Shown: positions 26,923 to 37,014, counted from the stretch's first letter. The stretch: 49,326 nucleotides of DNA from an uncultured Prevotella sp. (GCA_900322035.1 ONYL01000030.1:1-49326); one strand, 5' to 3'. Translations and numbers: made by a program. Notes: generated by a model not told the origin, from the letters alone.

Positions 26923-27939
26923 ATGAATCAAACAGTCTCCACAATCCTTATTCAATGGTATCGCAGTCATGGACGTGATTTGCCTTGGCGGCACACGCGT
27001 GACCCTTACGCCATTTGGCTGTCAGAGGTAATTTTACAGCAGACCCGCATAGCTCAGGGGCTGAGTTATTGGCAGCGATTCATGCACCATTTTCCTACCG
27101 TTGAGCGTCTGGCTTCTGCTACAGAAGATGAGGTCTTGCTCCTCTGGCAGGGTTTAGGCTACTATAGCCGTGCGCGCCATCTTCATGAGGCAGCGCGCCA
27201 AATCGTTGCAAAGGGTGGTTTTCCTACCACGCTTAGGGAGATTAAAAGCCTTAGTGGAATCGGTGACTATACAGCGGCTGCCATTGCATCCTTTGCTTTT
27301 GGAGTTGATGCAGCTGCTGTTGATGGTAACGTCTATCGGGTGTTGGCCCGCGTTTTCGGTATTGATACTCCCATTGACACATCCAACGGTCGGCATCTTA
27401 TTGCAGCTTTGGCTCAAGATCTGGTGCCTAAGGGGCATGCAGATGAGTTCAACCAGGCGATTATGGATTTCGGCGCACTCCAGTGCACGCCACGCAAAGC
27501 GCGTTGTGAAACATGTCCTCTCTTAGACAGGTGCGTGGCTGCGCATGATGGAAGAGTGGAGGAACTGCCTGTTAAGCTGAAGACTACAACGATAAAAGAG
27601 CGGCACTTTACCTATATCTTTATACGTTGCAAGGGACAGACTGCTATTCACCGTCGAAAAGCTGGCGACATCTGGCAGGGACTTTGGGAGCCAGTTCTTG
27701 TTGAGGGAACTGCTCTTCCGCAATGGCAAGGCCAGTGGACGCTGGTTTGTAAAGAGGTCAAACATCAGCTGACGCATCGGCTGATCTTTGCCGACTTTTA
27801 TCTATTTGAGACCGACAGCCGCATATCCTTGCCTGCTGATTATATCTGGATAGATGAAGCGGCATTCAACTGCTATGCCCATCCACAGCTTGTAAAGAAT
27901 CTTGTGGGCCACATTCATCTACATTCTCCATCTCTGTGA
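26923..27939 (+). CDS. mutY: Adenine DNA glycosylase MutY
   Basis: The 338-residue enzyme removes adenine paired with 8-oxoguanine. The HhH-GPD domain has catalytic Glu35 in SEVILQQT, the helix-hairpin-helix LSGIGDYTAAAI (110-121) and catalytic Asp134 in VDGNV. The iron-sulfur cluster loop has Cys188, Cys195, Cys198 and Cys204 in the C-6-C-2-C-5-C spacing. The C-terminal part is NUDIX-like (GDIWQGLWEPV) and recognises 8-oxoguanine. Start and length fit the family. Confidence 0.96.
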   Translation: MNQTVSTILIQWYRSHGRDLPWRHTRDPYAIWLSEVILQQTRIAQGLSYWQRFMHHFPTVERLASATEDEVLLLWQGLGYYSRARHLHEAARQIVAKGGFPTTLREIKSLSGIGDYTAAAIASFAFGVDAAAVDGNVYRVLARVFGIDTPIDTSNGRHLIAALAQDLVPKGHADEFNQAIMDFGALQCTPRKARCETCPLLDRCVAAHDGRVEELPVKLKTTTIKERHFTYIFIRCKGQTAIHRRKAGDIWQGLWEPVLVEGTALPQWQGQWTLVCKEVKHQLTHRLIFADFYLFETDSRISLPADYIWIDEAAFNCYAHPQLVKNLVGHIHLHSPSL

Positions 27940-27970
27940 CGCCCTCGCCCTGATGATGTATACACTTACA

Positions 27971-28006
27971 AAAAAACTGGAACCCCATCTTGAGGCTCCA
28001 GTTTTT
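27971..28006. terminator. Bidirectional terminator between mutY and typA
   Basis: AAAAAACTGGA and TCCAGTTTTT form a stem with A residues on the left and T residues on the right, so it can end transcripts from both converging genes. Confidence 0.8.
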
Positions 28007-28036
28007 ATGTATTTTATCGAAAGCTTGAATCAATGT

Positions 28037-29839
28037 CTATTCCTTGTTTGCCCTCTTGCGCTCCAAATGATCGAGAATGATCTTGCGTATACGCATACTC
28101 TTTGGAGTCACTTCTACATATTCGTCTTCTTTGATGTACTCCAAACATTCCTCAAGACTCATGACTGTCTTGGGGATCACATGAGCCTTCTCGTCGCTAC
28201 CACTGGCGCGCACGTTGGTGAGCTGCTTAGCCTTGGTGACATTAATAACAAGGTCGTTGTCGTGGACGTGCTCTCCCACAACTTGCCCGGCGTAGACCTC
28301 TTCACCTGGATCGATGAAGAACTTGCCGCGATCCTGGAGCTTATCGATGGAGTAGGCGTAGGCTGTGCCCGTCTCCATGGCAATCATGGATCCGTTGGTG
28401 CGGCGCACGATATCGCCTTTGTAGGGCTGATACTCTTTGAAGCGGTGGGCCATGATGGCCTCGCCTTGGCTTGCGGTGAGCACATTGGTACGCAGACCGA
28501 TAATACCACGAGAGGGGATATCGAAAGTGATATTCACGCGGTCGCCCTCTGGCTCCATTCCGGTGAGTTCTCCCTTTCTGCGCGTCACCATATCCACCAT
28601 CTTGCTCGAATAGTCGGTCGGCACGTTGATGTCGAGTTCCTCAATGGGCTCGCACTTTTGTCCATCGATTTCCTTATAGATCACCTGCGGCTGGCCCACT
28701 TGCAATTCGAATCCCTCACGGCGCATGGTCTCGATAAGCACTGAGAGATGGAGCACTCCACGTCCACTGACAATCCACTTGTCGGTCGTGTCTTCAAAAG
28801 GCTTCACTCTCAAGGCGAGATTCTTCTCCAGTTCTTTCTGCAAACGATCATTGATGTGGCGGGAAGTACAGTATTTGCCTTCACGGCCAAAGAAGGGCGA
28901 GTCGTTGATGGTGAACAGCATACTCATTGTGGGTTCGTCGACAGCAATCGGTGGCAGCGGCTCTGGATTTTCAAAATCAGCGATGGTATCGCCAATCTCG
29001 AATTTCTCTAAGCCCACTACGGCGCAAATGTCACCGCTCTCCACAGCGTCGGTGCGCTTATGGCCAATGCCCTCAAAAGTGTGGAGCTCCTTGATCTTAG
29101 TTTTCTCCTGGGTGCCGTCACGGTGACAGATGGTGATGTTCATTCCGTCGCGCAGCGTGCCTCGGTGTACACGACCCACGGCGATACGACCTGTATAGTT
29201 GCTGTAGTCGAGCGATGTGATGAGCATTTGGGGTGTACCTTCCAGTTGCTTGGGAGCCGGAATCACTTCGATGATCTTGTCGAGCAGATAGTCGATATTG
29301 CCCGTAGGGGTTTTCCAGTCTTCACCCATCCATCCGTTCTTGGCCGAGCCGTAAACGACGGGGAAGTCAAGCTGGTCTTCTGTGGCGTTGAGATCGCACA
29401 TCAAGTCGAATACCATCTCATAGACCTGCTCTGGGCGGCAGTTGGGCTTGTCCACCTTATTGACCACCACGATGGGCTTCAAGCCTATTTGTAGTGCTTT
29501 TTGGAGCACGAAGCGTGTCTGTGGCATGGGGCCTTCGAATGCGTCGACCAAAAGCAGACAGCCGTCGGCCATGTTGAGCACACGCTCAACCTCACCGCCA
29601 AAATCGGAGTGTCCAGGAGTATCGAGAATATTGATCTTAGTGCCTTTCCATTTGATAGAAACGTTCTTTGATAGAATCGTTATCCCTCGCTCGCGCTCCA
29701 AGTCGTTGGAGTCGAGCACTTCGCCGCTGTTGTCCTGGCCGTCACGGAACAGTTTACCAGCGAGCATCATCTTGTCGACCAAGGTTGTCTTACCATGGTC
29801 TACGTGCGCAATAACTGCGATGTTACGAATGTCTTGCAT
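28037..29839 (-). CDS. typA: Ribosome-associated GTPase TypA/BipA
   Basis: The 600-residue protein is the translational GTPase BipA, which binds the ribosome and aids 50S assembly and stress responses. It has AHVDHGKT (11-18), [15 protein letters not shown] and [12 protein letters not shown] in the G-domain, then EF-G-like domains and the BipA-specific C-terminal region ([13 protein letters not shown]). The frame extends upstream to 30025, but [14 protein letters not shown] at 29839 is the canonical start, and the -7 box lies between the two. It converges on mutY and is divergent from rpsO. Confidence 0.97.
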   Translation of the reverse strand: MQDIRNIAVIAHVDHGKTTLVDKMMLAGKLFRDGQDNSGEVLDSNDLERERGITILSKNVSIKWKGTKINILDTPGHSDFGGEVERVLNMADGCLLLVDAFEGPMPQTRFVLQKALQIGLKPIVVVNKVDKPNCRPEQVYEMVFDLMCDLNATEDQLDFPVVYGSAKNGWMGEDWKTPTGNIDYLLDKIIEVIPAPKQLEGTPQMLITSLDYSNYTGRIAVGRVHRGTLRDGMNITICHRDGTQEKTKIKELHTFEGIGHKRTDAVESGDICAVVGLEKFEIGDTIADFENPEPLPPIAVDEPTMSMLFTINDSPFFGREGKYCTSRHINDRLQKELEKNLALRVKPFEDTTDKWIVSGRGVLHLSVLIETMRREGFELQVGQPQVIYKEIDGQKCEPIEELDINVPTDYSSKMVDMVTRRKGELTGMEPEGDRVNITFDIPSRGIIGLRTNVLTASQGEAIMAHRFKEYQPYKGDIVRRTNGSMIAMETGTAYAYSIDKLQDRGKFFIDPGEEVYAGQVVGEHVHDNDLVINVTKAKQLTNVRASGSDEKAHVIPKTVMSLEECLEYIKEDEYVEVTPKSMRIRKIILDHLERKRANKE

Positions 29840-29872
29840 CTTGTTTACCTTAAAATAGCTATTTTTATGGTG

Positions 29873-29880
29873 CAAAATTA
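29873..29880 (-). promoter_or_regulatory. -7 element for typA
   Basis: The minus strand reads TAATTTTG, 33 bases before the typA start. It rules out the longer upstream reading of that gene. No -33 TTTG is evident. Confidence 0.5.
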
Positions 29881-29898
29881 CAAAAAAAACGGCTAATA

Positions 29899-29930
29899 TT
29901 TGTGCGTGCATCGGAAAAGTTGTAACTTTG
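29899..29930 (+). promoter_or_regulatory. Consensus promoter of rpsO, overlapped by an inverted repeat
   Basis: TTTG at 29899-29902 and TAACTTTG at 29923-29930 are 20 bases apart. The 9-mer TGCATCGGA at 29907-29915, in the spacer, is the exact reverse complement of TCCGATGCA at 29949-29957, in the leader. A second dyad, ATTTTC-G-GAAAAT, spans 29937-29949 at the expected transcript start. Confidence 0.75.
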
Positions 29931-30040
29931 CACCGCATTTTCGGAAAATCCGATGCATTCGACAGCGTGTAGGGGTTGTGATTAAGGCTCCGGGCGCCCG
30001 AAGGATGTAATAATGCGCCAACCATTAATCATTTATTAAA

Positions 30041-30310
30041 ATGTACTTAGACAAAGCAAAGAAGGAAGAGATTTTTGAGCAGAACGGTAAGAGCAAGGTA
30101 GATACGGGTTCTGCAGAGAGCCAGATCGCATTGTTCACTTATCGCATCCAGCACCTCACTGAGCACGTGAAAAGAAATCACAAGGATTTCGTCACCACTC
30201 GTTCTCTGACCCAGCTTGTAGGTAAGCGTCGTGCCCTGCTCAACTATCTTTACGACCGTGACATCGAGCGCTACCGTGCCATTGTGAAGAAGCTCGGTTT
30301 GCGTAAGTAA
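30041..30310 (+). CDS. rpsO: 30S ribosomal protein S15
   Basis: The 89-residue protein is ribosomal protein S15, which binds 16S rRNA early in assembly. It has the characteristic stretch GSAESQIALFTYRIQHLTEHVKRNHKDF and the C-terminal block GKRRALLNYLYDRDIERY, and normal length. It has its own promoter, a leader of about 100 bases with inverted repeats that could serve autoregulation, and a strong terminator. Confidence 0.98.
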   Translation: MYLDKAKKEEIFEQNGKSKVDTGSAESQIALFTYRIQHLTEHVKRNHKDFVTTRSLTQLVGKRRALLNYLYDRDIERYRAIVKKLGLRK

Positions 30311-30337
30311 TCCCCTTCTTCTACTTTTTAGACGATT

Positions 30338-30378
30338 AAAGCCTGCTTGCATCCTTGCAAAGCAGGCTTATTTTTTTT
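30338..30378 (+). terminator. Terminator of rpsO
   Basis: AAGCCTGCTTGC and GCAAAGCAGGCTT form a stem around a short loop, followed by a run of eight or nine T residues. Confidence 0.9.
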
Positions 30379-30395
30379 CGGATGGTCTTGTCTTT

Positions 30396-30842
30396 CTATT
30401 CCTTCTTGTCTGAAGGGTGTGAGGCATCCTCCATAATTTCGCGGAGGGGCACGGTAACGAATTCCCTTTCCCTGATGTGGGGGTGTGGAATGGTCAGCTG
30501 GGGCGTATTCATGGTCAGATCGTCATAGTAGAGAATATCTATGTCGATCAGTCGGTCGTGATAGATCCCATTCTTTGATTTTTCTGTTCTTCCTAAACTG
30601 CGTTCAATTTTTTGAGTAGCCTTCAAAAGTTGAATCGGCGAGAGTGCGGTGCAGATCCTGCAGCAGGCATTCAGAAATTTGTTTTCCGACTGGAATCCCC
30701 ATGGTTCCGTCTCAATCATTCTCGACACACGCTCCAACTTCCCCACCCGAAGGTTGAGCAGTTGGAGCGCGCGATGCATATTCTCTTCCCGGTCGCCGAG
30801 GTTGGTGCCCAGGCTCAGATATACTCTATGGCAATTGTTCAT
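30396..30842 (-). CDS. folK: HPPK, hydroxymethyldihydropterin pyrophosphokinase
   Basis: The 148-residue enzyme transfers pyrophosphate from ATP to 6-hydroxymethyl-7,8-dihydropterin in folate synthesis. It begins VYLSLGTNLGDREENM and has ETEPWGF and the signature RLIDIDILYYDD followed by IPHPHIREREFV. Length is normal. It is the last gene of the ftsX-DUF3098-uppP-truB-queA-folK operon, six bases after the queA stop. Confidence 0.95.
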   Translation of the reverse strand: MNNCHRVYLSLGTNLGDREENMHRALQLLNLRVGKLERVSRMIETEPWGFQSENKFLNACCRICTALSPIQLLKATQKIERSLGRTEKSKNGIYHDRLIDIDILYYDDLTMNTPQLTIPHPHIREREFVTVPLREIMEDASHPSDKKE

Positions 30843-30848
30843 TTCTTG

Positions 30849-32111
30849 TTAGTCGTTGACGATCAGCAGACTGTCGCCGAAACAGCCGAACTTGTAACCA
30901 TTCTCCACGGCTAACTGATAGCATTTCATGACATTGTCATATCCGCCAAAAGCGGCCGTTTCCATGAGCAGTGTCGACTTGGGATGGTAGAAGTTGGCCA
31001 CCATGGTGTCGGCCAGTCCGAAGTCGTAGGGCGGGAAGATAAATTTGTTGGTCCATCCCTCGTATTCTTTCAGCAGTCCGTCGGTGCCCACAGCCGTCTC
31101 TGTAGCCTTTACAACACTGGTGCCGATGGCACACACGTGGTGGCCTTCCTGTTTGGTCTTGTTGACGATGTCGCATGCTTGCTTGTTGACAAACATCTGC
31201 TCAGAGTCCATTTTATGCTTTGTCAGATCCTCCACTTCAATGTCGTTAAAGTTTCCGAGTCCGCAGTGGAGGGTGATGTATGCGCAATTGATGCCTTTGA
31301 TTTCCATGCGTTTCATTAGCTCGCGGCTGAAGTGCAGTCCTGTGGCGGGAGCCGTGACGGCCCCTTCGTTCTTGGCGTAGATACACTGGAAGTATTCCAT
31401 GTCCTCTGCCGTGGCATGGGCGAAGTCATCGGGCGAGGGTGAGGGGATGGGGTTGCCGTTCTCATCCTTCATGTTCTGATACTTCTTGGGGTTCTTCTTC
31501 ATGTCCTCGTGCAGAATTTCCGTGCGGGCGTCCACCACATATCGGGGCAGCGGCGCCTCGCCCAAGGCAAACAGCTCGCGCTTGAACTCGTCGTGGGGAC
31601 AATCGTAGAGAAAGCGCAGTGTGCGTCCGCGGCTTGTCGTGTTGTCGATCACCTCGGCCACCATCGATCCACTGTCGTCGAAGAAGAGTTTGTTGCCGAT
31701 ACGTATTTTGCGAGCCGGCTCCACTAATACGTCCCATAGGCGTTGGTCGGCGTTGAGCTCACGCAGGAGAAACACTTCGATCTTGGCATCGGTCTTCTCC
31801 TTCATGCCATAGAGGCGGGCGGGGAAGACCTTTGTGTCGTTGAAGACGAAGGTGTCGCCTTCGTCGAAGTAGTCAAGGATGTTGCGGAAGTCAAGAAATT
31901 GGCCTTTTTCGGGTTTTCCCTTGGCGTTTTTCTTATACATTTCAATTTCGCCAGAGATACGGTGGAGCACCATCAGACGTGATTCGTCGCGTCGAATCAC
32001 GTTAAAGCTGCACTTTTTTCCGTTCTCATCTGTGAACTCTCGCTTAAAACTGTGAGGATAGAGGGCAATGCTCTCTTCCGGAAGATCGAAACCGAACTGT
32101 GATAATTTCAT
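30849..32111 (-). CDS. queA: tRNA preQ1(34) S-adenosylmethionine ribosyltransferase-isomerase
   Basis: The 420-residue enzyme builds epoxyqueuosine in tRNA by moving the ribosyl part of S-adenosylmethionine to preQ1. Recognised parts are [10 protein letters not shown] near the start, [27 protein letters not shown] and [10 protein letters not shown]. The frame is open to 32171, but [13 protein letters not shown] at 32111 is the natural start and lies four bases after the truB stop. Length is above the E. coli protein because of an internal insertion ([18 protein letters not shown] region). Confidence 0.95.
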   Translation of the reverse strand: MKLSQFGFDLPEESIALYPHSFKREFTDENGKKCSFNVIRRDESRLMVLHRISGEIEMYKKNAKGKPEKGQFLDFRNILDYFDEGDTFVFNDTKVFPARLYGMKEKTDAKIEVFLLRELNADQRLWDVLVEPARKIRIGNKLFFDDSGSMVAEVIDNTTSRGRTLRFLYDCPHDEFKRELFALGEAPLPRYVVDARTEILHEDMKKNPKKYQNMKDENGNPIPSPSPDDFAHATAEDMEYFQCIYAKNEGAVTAPATGLHFSRELMKRMEIKGINCAYITLHCGLGNFNDIEVEDLTKHKMDSEQMFVNKQACDIVNKTKQEGHHVCAIGTSVVKATETAVGTDGLLKEYEGWTNKFIFPPYDFGLADTMVANFYHPKSTLLMETAAFGGYDNVMKCYQLAVENGYKFGCFGDSLLIVND

Positions 32112-32115
32112 ATTT

Positions 32116-32832
32116 TTATTCTTTCTCCTTGTTGTTTTTCTTGTCCAGCGTCTCCGTAACCCATTCGTCAAAATGGTCGAAGTCTACACAATTCTCCACT
32201 TTGTATTCTCCCACCCTTGTGCGGCGCAGAGAGGTGAGGTAGGCTCCGCTTTGCAGAGCCCGGCCCAGATCACGGGCCAAAGCCCTGATGTAGGTGCCCT
32301 TGCCGCAGACCACGCGTAGGGTCAGCAGCATCTTCTCGGCATCGAAGTCTACGACCTCGATCTCGTCGATATGGATGTGTTTGGGCTTGAGGTTCACCTC
32401 CTCCCCGTTGCGTCGCATTTTGTAGGCACGTTCGCCTTCTATCTTGCATGCGCTGTAGGAGGGTGGCACCTGGTCTATATCACCGACAAAACGCGGCAGC
32501 ACGTCGTCGATCAGCTGTCGCGTAATGTGTGTGGTAGGATAGGTGGCGTTCACCTCGTGCTCCTTGTCGTAGGAATCCGTTGTTGCTCCGAGCTGCAGCC
32601 CTGCCACATATTCTTTCGTGTGGTTCTGCAGTTCCTCTATCTGCTTGGTGCACCTGCCGGTACACAAGATGAGCACTCCTGTGGCCAGGGGATCGAGAGT
32701 TCCGGCGTGGCCCACTTTCACTTTCTGCCCCATGTGCTGTGTGAGTACCCACCGGCAATGGGCCAGCGCGCCGAAACTCGACATTCTGTATGGTTTGTCG
32801 ATAGCGATGATCTCGCCTTTGATGAAGTCCAT
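32116..32832 (-). CDS. truB: tRNA pseudouridine(55) synthase
   Basis: The 238-residue enzyme makes pseudouridine 55 in the T-loop of tRNA. The catalytic aspartate is Asp47 in [25 protein letters not shown] near the N-terminus and [12 protein letters not shown] are also family motifs. A TTG at 32850 would add six residues and overlap uppP; the ATG at 32832 is preferred because it starts the domain cleanly 10 bases after the uppP stop. It lies within the cell-envelope and tRNA-modification operon. Confidence 0.95.
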   Translation of the reverse strand: MDFIKGEIIAIDKPYRMSSFGALAHCRWVLTQHMGQKVKVGHAGTLDPLATGVLILCTGRCTKQIEELQNHTKEYVAGLQLGATTDSYDKEHEVNATYPTTHITRQLIDDVLPRFVGDIDQVPPSYSACKIEGERAYKMRRNGEEVNLKPKHIHIDEIEVVDFDAEKMLLTLRVVCGKGTYIRALARDLGRALQSGAYLTSLRRTRVGEYKVENCVDFDHFDEWVTETLDKKNNKEKE

Positions 32833-32842
32833 AAGGCGCAGA

Positions 32843-33718
32843 TCAGTCAAACATTACCATGCTGTGGCCGGTCAGCATCCAAATCAGGATAAAGCCTCCC
32901 ACGAGGATGCGGTAAACGCCAAACCACTTGAAGCCATACTTTGACAGAAAGTCGACAAACCATTTCATGGCGAGCAGGGCCACGATGAAGGCCACCACGC
33001 TTCCCACGATGAGCATCACGATGTTGTCGGTCGTGGCCCACGATGTGCCGACGGCGTGATCGCCGATAAAGAGTTCCAGGAGGTCGAGTCCAGTGGCTGC
33101 TGCCATGGTGGGCACAGCGAGGAAGAAGGAGAACTCGGCGGCCCGGCGACGGGTGAGCTTCTGCGACATGCCACCGACGATGGTGGCCATGCTGCGGCTC
33201 GTGCCGGGAATCATCGAGAAGCACTGTATCACACCAATCCAAAAGGCCCGTCGCTCAGTGAGCGCGTTGGCTTCGCTGCCCTTGTTGAATATTCTGTCGC
33301 AGAAGAGCATGAACACACCACCCACGATGAGCATCACGGGTACGATCCAAATGGCGTTCCCGGGATTGAGCATGAAGTCGATCATGCCGCTTTTCTTCAC
33401 GGCAAAGCCAATCACGCCCGTGGGGAGGAAGGCTACGATGAGCAGCCAGTAGAAACGCCATTTGTGCTTGATCTTTTGCCAGGGCGTACTGCCGGCAGGC
33501 GCGGGGGTATGGTCGAGTCGGAAGAAACGGTTCCAGTAGAGCACGACCACCGAGAGGATGGCGCCAAACTGGATGATGACCGTGAAGGCCCTCACGAAGG
33601 CAGAGTCTTCCACTCCCAACAGGTTCTCGGCAATAAGCATGTGACCCGTGGAGGAGACGGGCAAAAATTCTGTCAGGCCCTCCACGATGGCAATGATGAT
33701 GGTTTGAATCAAATCCAT
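32843..33718 (-). CDS. uppP: Undecaprenyl-diphosphatase UppP (BacA)
   Basis: The 291-residue membrane enzyme recycles undecaprenyl diphosphate to the monophosphate needed for peptidoglycan and polysaccharide export. It has the two family motifs, the N-terminal AIVEGLTEFLPVSSTGHM and PGTSRSMATIVGG, and about eight membrane segments. Basal activity also affects bacitracin resistance in other bacteria. It lies between DUF3098 and truB in the operon. Confidence 0.96.
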   Translation of the reverse strand: MDLIQTIIIAIVEGLTEFLPVSSTGHMLIAENLLGVEDSAFVRAFTVIIQFGAILSVVVLYWNRFFRLDHTPAPAGSTPWQKIKHKWRFYWLLIVAFLPTGVIGFAVKKSGMIDFMLNPGNAIWIVPVMLIVGGVFMLFCDRIFNKGSEANALTERRAFWIGVIQCFSMIPGTSRSMATIVGGMSQKLTRRRAAEFSFFLAVPTMAAATGLDLLELFIGDHAVGTSWATTDNIVMLIVGSVVAFIVALLAMKWFVDFLSKYGFKWFGVYRILVGGFILIWMLTGHSMVMFD

Positions 33719-33730
33719 GTCGGGCGGTAT

Positions 33731-34015
33731 TTATTTTTCTTCGTTATCGTGGTGATGGGCATCTTCCGTGGTAGTCCCTAAGTGGGCTGTCGCGTCTTTT
33801 TTGTGGTAGATCACACCGGCAATCATGAAGATGTAGCCCACAAAGCATACCACCGGAGCCACTTTGATATGTTGGGCGGCGAACACCCCGGGATTGAAAT
33901 GGTCGGGTGTGGATGGGGCACAGGCCATGAGGATGAAGCCTAAGATGACGACGCACATGCCGATGGCCAACATGATGAAGTTGGTGCGGCCGAAAGCATA
34001 ATTTCTCTTGTCCAT
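33731..34015 (-). CDS. DUF3098 small membrane protein
   Basis: The 94-residue product has two hydrophobic helices (FIMLAIGMCVVILGFILMA and VVCFVGYIFMIAGVIYH) and a histidine- and acid-rich tail. It matches the DUF3098 proteins that sit between ftsX and uppP in Bacteroidales. Function is unknown; the constant place after ftsX suggests a role in envelope growth or division. It begins eight bases after the ftsX stop. Confidence 0.85.
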   Translation of the reverse strand: MDKRNYAFGRTNFIMLAIGMCVVILGFILMACAPSTPDHFNPGVFAAQHIKVAPVVCFVGYIFMIAGVIYHKKDATAHLGTTTEDAHHHDNEEK

Positions 34016-34023
34016 TGTGTTGA

Positions 34024-34905
34024 TTAAATTTTATAAAGTTCGCCAGCCTTCATCTTCAGGAAGCTGCTGACGGAGATGTTTGCGCAAATAGCCGTGATGG
34101 TGATGCCGAAGACAAACACCACACCGGCAGTGATGGCCAGCACTTGCCAGGTGGCCACGTTCACGATCTCGGGTTCGAAGTTGTAGAGCGCATAGAAGCA
34201 TCCAGCCAAGACGACGTTGGCGATGACGGCTCCGAGGAAGCCCGTTGCCACGGCCCGCGCCACAAAGGGCCTGCGGATGAAGCTCCACGATGCCCCCACG
34301 AGTTTCATCGTGTGGATCGAGAAGCGGCGGGCATAGATGCCTAAGCGCACAGTGTTGTTGATCAGCGAGAAGGAGACGAGCGTCAGCAGTACGGCCAAGA
34401 ACAGCAGTCCGATGCCGATTTTGGCTAAGTTGCGGTTCACCACTTCGATGAGCCCCTTCTGATAGTTCACCTCTGTCACCTTCGGCATCTTCTTCAGCTC
34501 GGCCGAGATCCAGGCCAGCGAGTCGTTGTTGGCATAGTCGGAGAGCATCGTGAGTTCTACAAACGACTGGTAGGGGTTTTCGCCATCGGTAAACTCCGTG
34601 GGGTTGATGCCCATCTCGCGGGTGGCCTCCTTGAGGGCCTGTTGCTTGCTCACATATTCGATGTGCTTAATGTAGGGGCGTGAGCGCAGCTTTTGGCATA
34701 CACCCTGGGCCTCCGGTGTGGTCATGTCCTGGTCGAGCATCACCGTCACCACAAAGTTCTCCTTCACCGATGCCGAAAGGTTGCGCCCGGTCAGCCCGAA
34801 GAAGACGACGATGCCCAAAAGAATCAGCACCAGGGCAATGCTGATGCATAGAGTCACAGCCTGCAAGCTTGAGCGTTTGCCGGCTTTATTTCTTTTCTTT
34901 CCCAT
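34024..34905 (-). CDS. ftsX: Cell-division ABC transporter permease FtsX
   Basis: The 293-residue protein is the membrane half of FtsEX, which couples ATP hydrolysis to peptidoglycan hydrolase activation at the septum. A basic N-terminus leads into the first membrane segment. A periplasmic domain follows (MLDQDMTTPEAQGVCQ, EFTDGENPYQSFVEL), then three membrane helices. The frame is open upstream, with an alternative ATG at 34920; I chose MGKKRNKAGKRSS at 34905. ftsE is not adjacent in this window, which is common in Bacteroidetes. It begins the six-gene operon. Confidence 0.93.
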   Translation of the reverse strand: MGKKRNKAGKRSSLQAVTLCISIALVLILLGIVVFFGLTGRNLSASVKENFVVTVMLDQDMTTPEAQGVCQKLRSRPYIKHIEYVSKQQALKEATREMGINPTEFTDGENPYQSFVELTMLSDYANNDSLAWISAELKKMPKVTEVNYQKGLIEVVNRNLAKIGIGLLFLAVLLTLVSFSLINNTVRLGIYARRFSIHTMKLVGASWSFIRRPFVARAVATGFLGAVIANVVLAGCFYALYNFEPEIVNVATWQVLAITAGVVFVFGITITAICANISVSSFLKMKAGELYKI

Positions 34906-35009
34906 TTTTCTGATGCCCATTGATAAAAATTCGATGCAAAGTAACAAAAAAAATGTTGGAATAAAGAGTGTTTAACGTGTATTAACAACCATCGTCGAAT
35001 ATTTTTGCT

Positions 35010-35017
35010 TAACTTTG
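35010..35017 (+). promoter_or_regulatory. -7 element for the radical SAM gene
   Basis: TAACTTTG lies 79 bases before the start codon. A clear TTTG at the right distance is not seen. Confidence 0.45.
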
Positions 35018-35096
35018 TCAGCGATAACAACAACGTCGCGGGAGCCTGGAGCCGATCGTGTTCTTTCCGGCTCCCTGTCTTAACCAACTTTAGATT

Positions 35097-35879
35097 ATGT
35101 CAACCCTTCTCTATCCGTCGCCCATCTATGGGCCCGTCCATTCCCGCCGGTTAGGCATCAGCTTGGGCATCAACCTCATGCCTGCCGACGGCAAAATCTG
35201 TACTTTCGACTGCATCTATTGCGAGTGCGGCTACCAGCGCGACCGCCTCACGCGCAGTCCTCATCCCTCCCGTTCTGTGGTGGCTTCGGTCTTGGAGGCC
35301 CAGTTGCGCAAGATGCATGAGGAGGGAGTACATCCCGACGTGCTCACCTTTGCGGGCAACGGCGAACCCACTAGCCATCCCGACTTCCCTGGCATCATCG
35401 ACGATACGCTCCGGCTGCGCGATGAGCTCTGCCCCGGGGCCAAAGTGAGCGTGCTCAGCAACTCTACCTTCATCCACCGACTGGCGGTGCGCGAGGCGCT
35501 GATGAGGGTAGACAACAACATCCTCAAGCTTGACACCGTCGACGCACCATACATCCATCGGGTAGACCGTCCGCTCCAGCCGTCGTACGACGTGGCTAAG
35601 ATCATCGAAGACATGAAGCGCTTTCATGGCCATCTGATCATCCAGACGATGTTTATGCGCGGCACCACAGATGAGGGCATCGACGTTGACAATACCTCCG
35701 AGGCTTTCGTCGCTCCTTGGCTGCAGGCCGTGGCCGACATCGCTCCGGCCGAGGTGATGATCTACACCATCGACCGTGAGACGCCCGACCGCCACTTGCT
35801 CAAAGCTACCCGCCAACAGCTCGACGCCATCCGTGAAAGGGTGAAAGCCCTCGGTATTGAATGCACGGCTTCCTATTGA
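35097..35879 (+). CDS. Radical SAM protein (COG0731-like)
   Basis: The 260-residue protein is a radical S-adenosylmethionine enzyme. The cluster-binding motif is Cys35, Cys39 and Cys42 in CTFDCIYC, preceded by PVHSRRLGISLGINLMP, as in the COG0731 group related to the wybutosine enzyme TYW1. FAGNGEPTSHPDFP carries the usual GNGEPT motif. The real substrate is not known. It stands alone with its own -7 box and is divergent from ftsX. Confidence 0.88.
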   Translation: MSTLLYPSPIYGPVHSRRLGISLGINLMPADGKICTFDCIYCECGYQRDRLTRSPHPSRSVVASVLEAQLRKMHEEGVHPDVLTFAGNGEPTSHPDFPGIIDDTLRLRDELCPGAKVSVLSNSTFIHRLAVREALMRVDNNILKLDTVDAPYIHRVDRPLQPSYDVAKIIEDMKRFHGHLIIQTMFMRGTTDEGIDVDNTSEAFVAPWLQAVADIAPAEVMIYTIDRETPDRHLLKATRQQLDAIRERVKALGIECTASY

Positions 35880-36063
35880 TCCATAAAACGTATCATTGCC
35901 ATGCGGAGCGGATGGTTATGAATACACAACACATAATTGCCAAGCGGATCGGCTTGTCATGCATGGGCCAACTCGTCATTATATTTCGATATATTTATTT
36001 GTTGTTTCGATTTCATCCGGGGCTGCCCCCATTCCATACTAACTCCTAACTCTTATATAGTTG

Positions 36064-36768
36064 ATGAAGAATATTTTTATATATGGTCTTTTGTTCCTAT
36101 TGGGTTCGAGTGCTTCTGTGGCGCAGAACACCGTAGGGAAGTGGTCACTGGTTCCACACATCGGCGTATCCTTGGCCACCCTGTCGAAAGATGAATTCCC
36201 CTCGACCGCCGTAGAGTGGAATACTCAGACCCAATTCCGTTCCAATGTAGCCGGCGGCGTGGATGTAGAATATCAATCTTCCGAGGCCTGTGCCTTCTCC
36301 GCCGGACTGTGGTATCGTGAGGGAGGGGCACGCTATAAGGATCAGACGATCCTCATGGACGAGACCGAGGGCACCGGGCGCGCTTTTCATGATGGCTACG
36401 TCAGGCTCCGCTATTTGGCTCTGCCCCTCATGGCCCACATCTATTTGGCCAAGGGGCTCGCGGTCAATGGCGGGCTGGAAGTGGCATGGCTCATCAGGCA
36501 GAAAGCGCAATATCAGATGCAGACCTACACTTTCGATGCGGAGCACAAAAGTTGGAGGGAGGAGGCTGATCTCAAGTATTCCGACGACAGCAGTGCCCCC
36601 TACCATAAGTGGATGCTCTCCGTTCCCCTGGGACTGAGCTACGAATATGAGCACGTCCTTCTCGACCTTCGCTATGCGTTCGGATTGACCAGCGTCTTTA
36701 AGCGCAGCGTCTCCGACGCCCGCACCCATGGCCTGGTCTTCACCATGGGCTACAGATTCGCGCTATAG
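36064..36768 (+). CDS. Outer-membrane beta-barrel protein (porin-like)
   Basis: The 234-residue product has a signal peptide (LLFLLGSSASVAQ, cut near residue 20), and the rest alternates in the way of a small outer-membrane barrel: PHIGVSLATL, VEYQSSEACAFSAGLWY, YLALPLMAHIYL and a final aromatic strand (TMGYRFAL). This resembles the PorT or OmpW type of Bacteroidetes barrel. An upstream TTG is in frame, but the ATG at 36064 gives the proper signal peptide. Ligand or partner is unknown. A very strong terminator follows. Confidence 0.8.
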   Translation: MKNIFIYGLLFLLGSSASVAQNTVGKWSLVPHIGVSLATLSKDEFPSTAVEWNTQTQFRSNVAGGVDVEYQSSEACAFSAGLWYREGGARYKDQTILMDETEGTGRAFHDGYVRLRYLALPLMAHIYLAKGLAVNGGLEVAWLIRQKAQYQMQTYTFDAEHKSWREEADLKYSDDSSAPYHKWMLSVPLGLSYEYEHVLLDLRYAFGLTSVFKRSVSDARTHGLVFTMGYRFAL

Positions 36769-36830
36769 CCAAGAGCCAAGCATAAGGCAACCGTACACCA
36801 ACGATCGCTCGTTTTTATTAGAAAGTTCGA

Positions 36831-36897
36831 CGCCCCCGCCCGGCACAAACCGATAGATCTCTATCCGTGTTTGTGTCGGGCGGGGGCGAGTTTTTTT
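36831..36897 (+). terminator. Strong terminator of the barrel gene
   Basis: CGCCCCCGCCCGGCACAAAC pairs with a near-perfect complement ending at 36888, with a small GATAG and CTATC stem in the loop, then seven T residues. Confidence 0.9.
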
Positions 36898-37014
36898 GGG
36901 GCGGCTGGAGAATTGATCTCCGTTCGCATACGGACCCTCGGTTTTATCATTTGGTGCTTTTGGGCAGAAGAGCTTTTTATGCTTCCTCTGTATTTTCTTA
37001 CTGAGATCCGCAGA

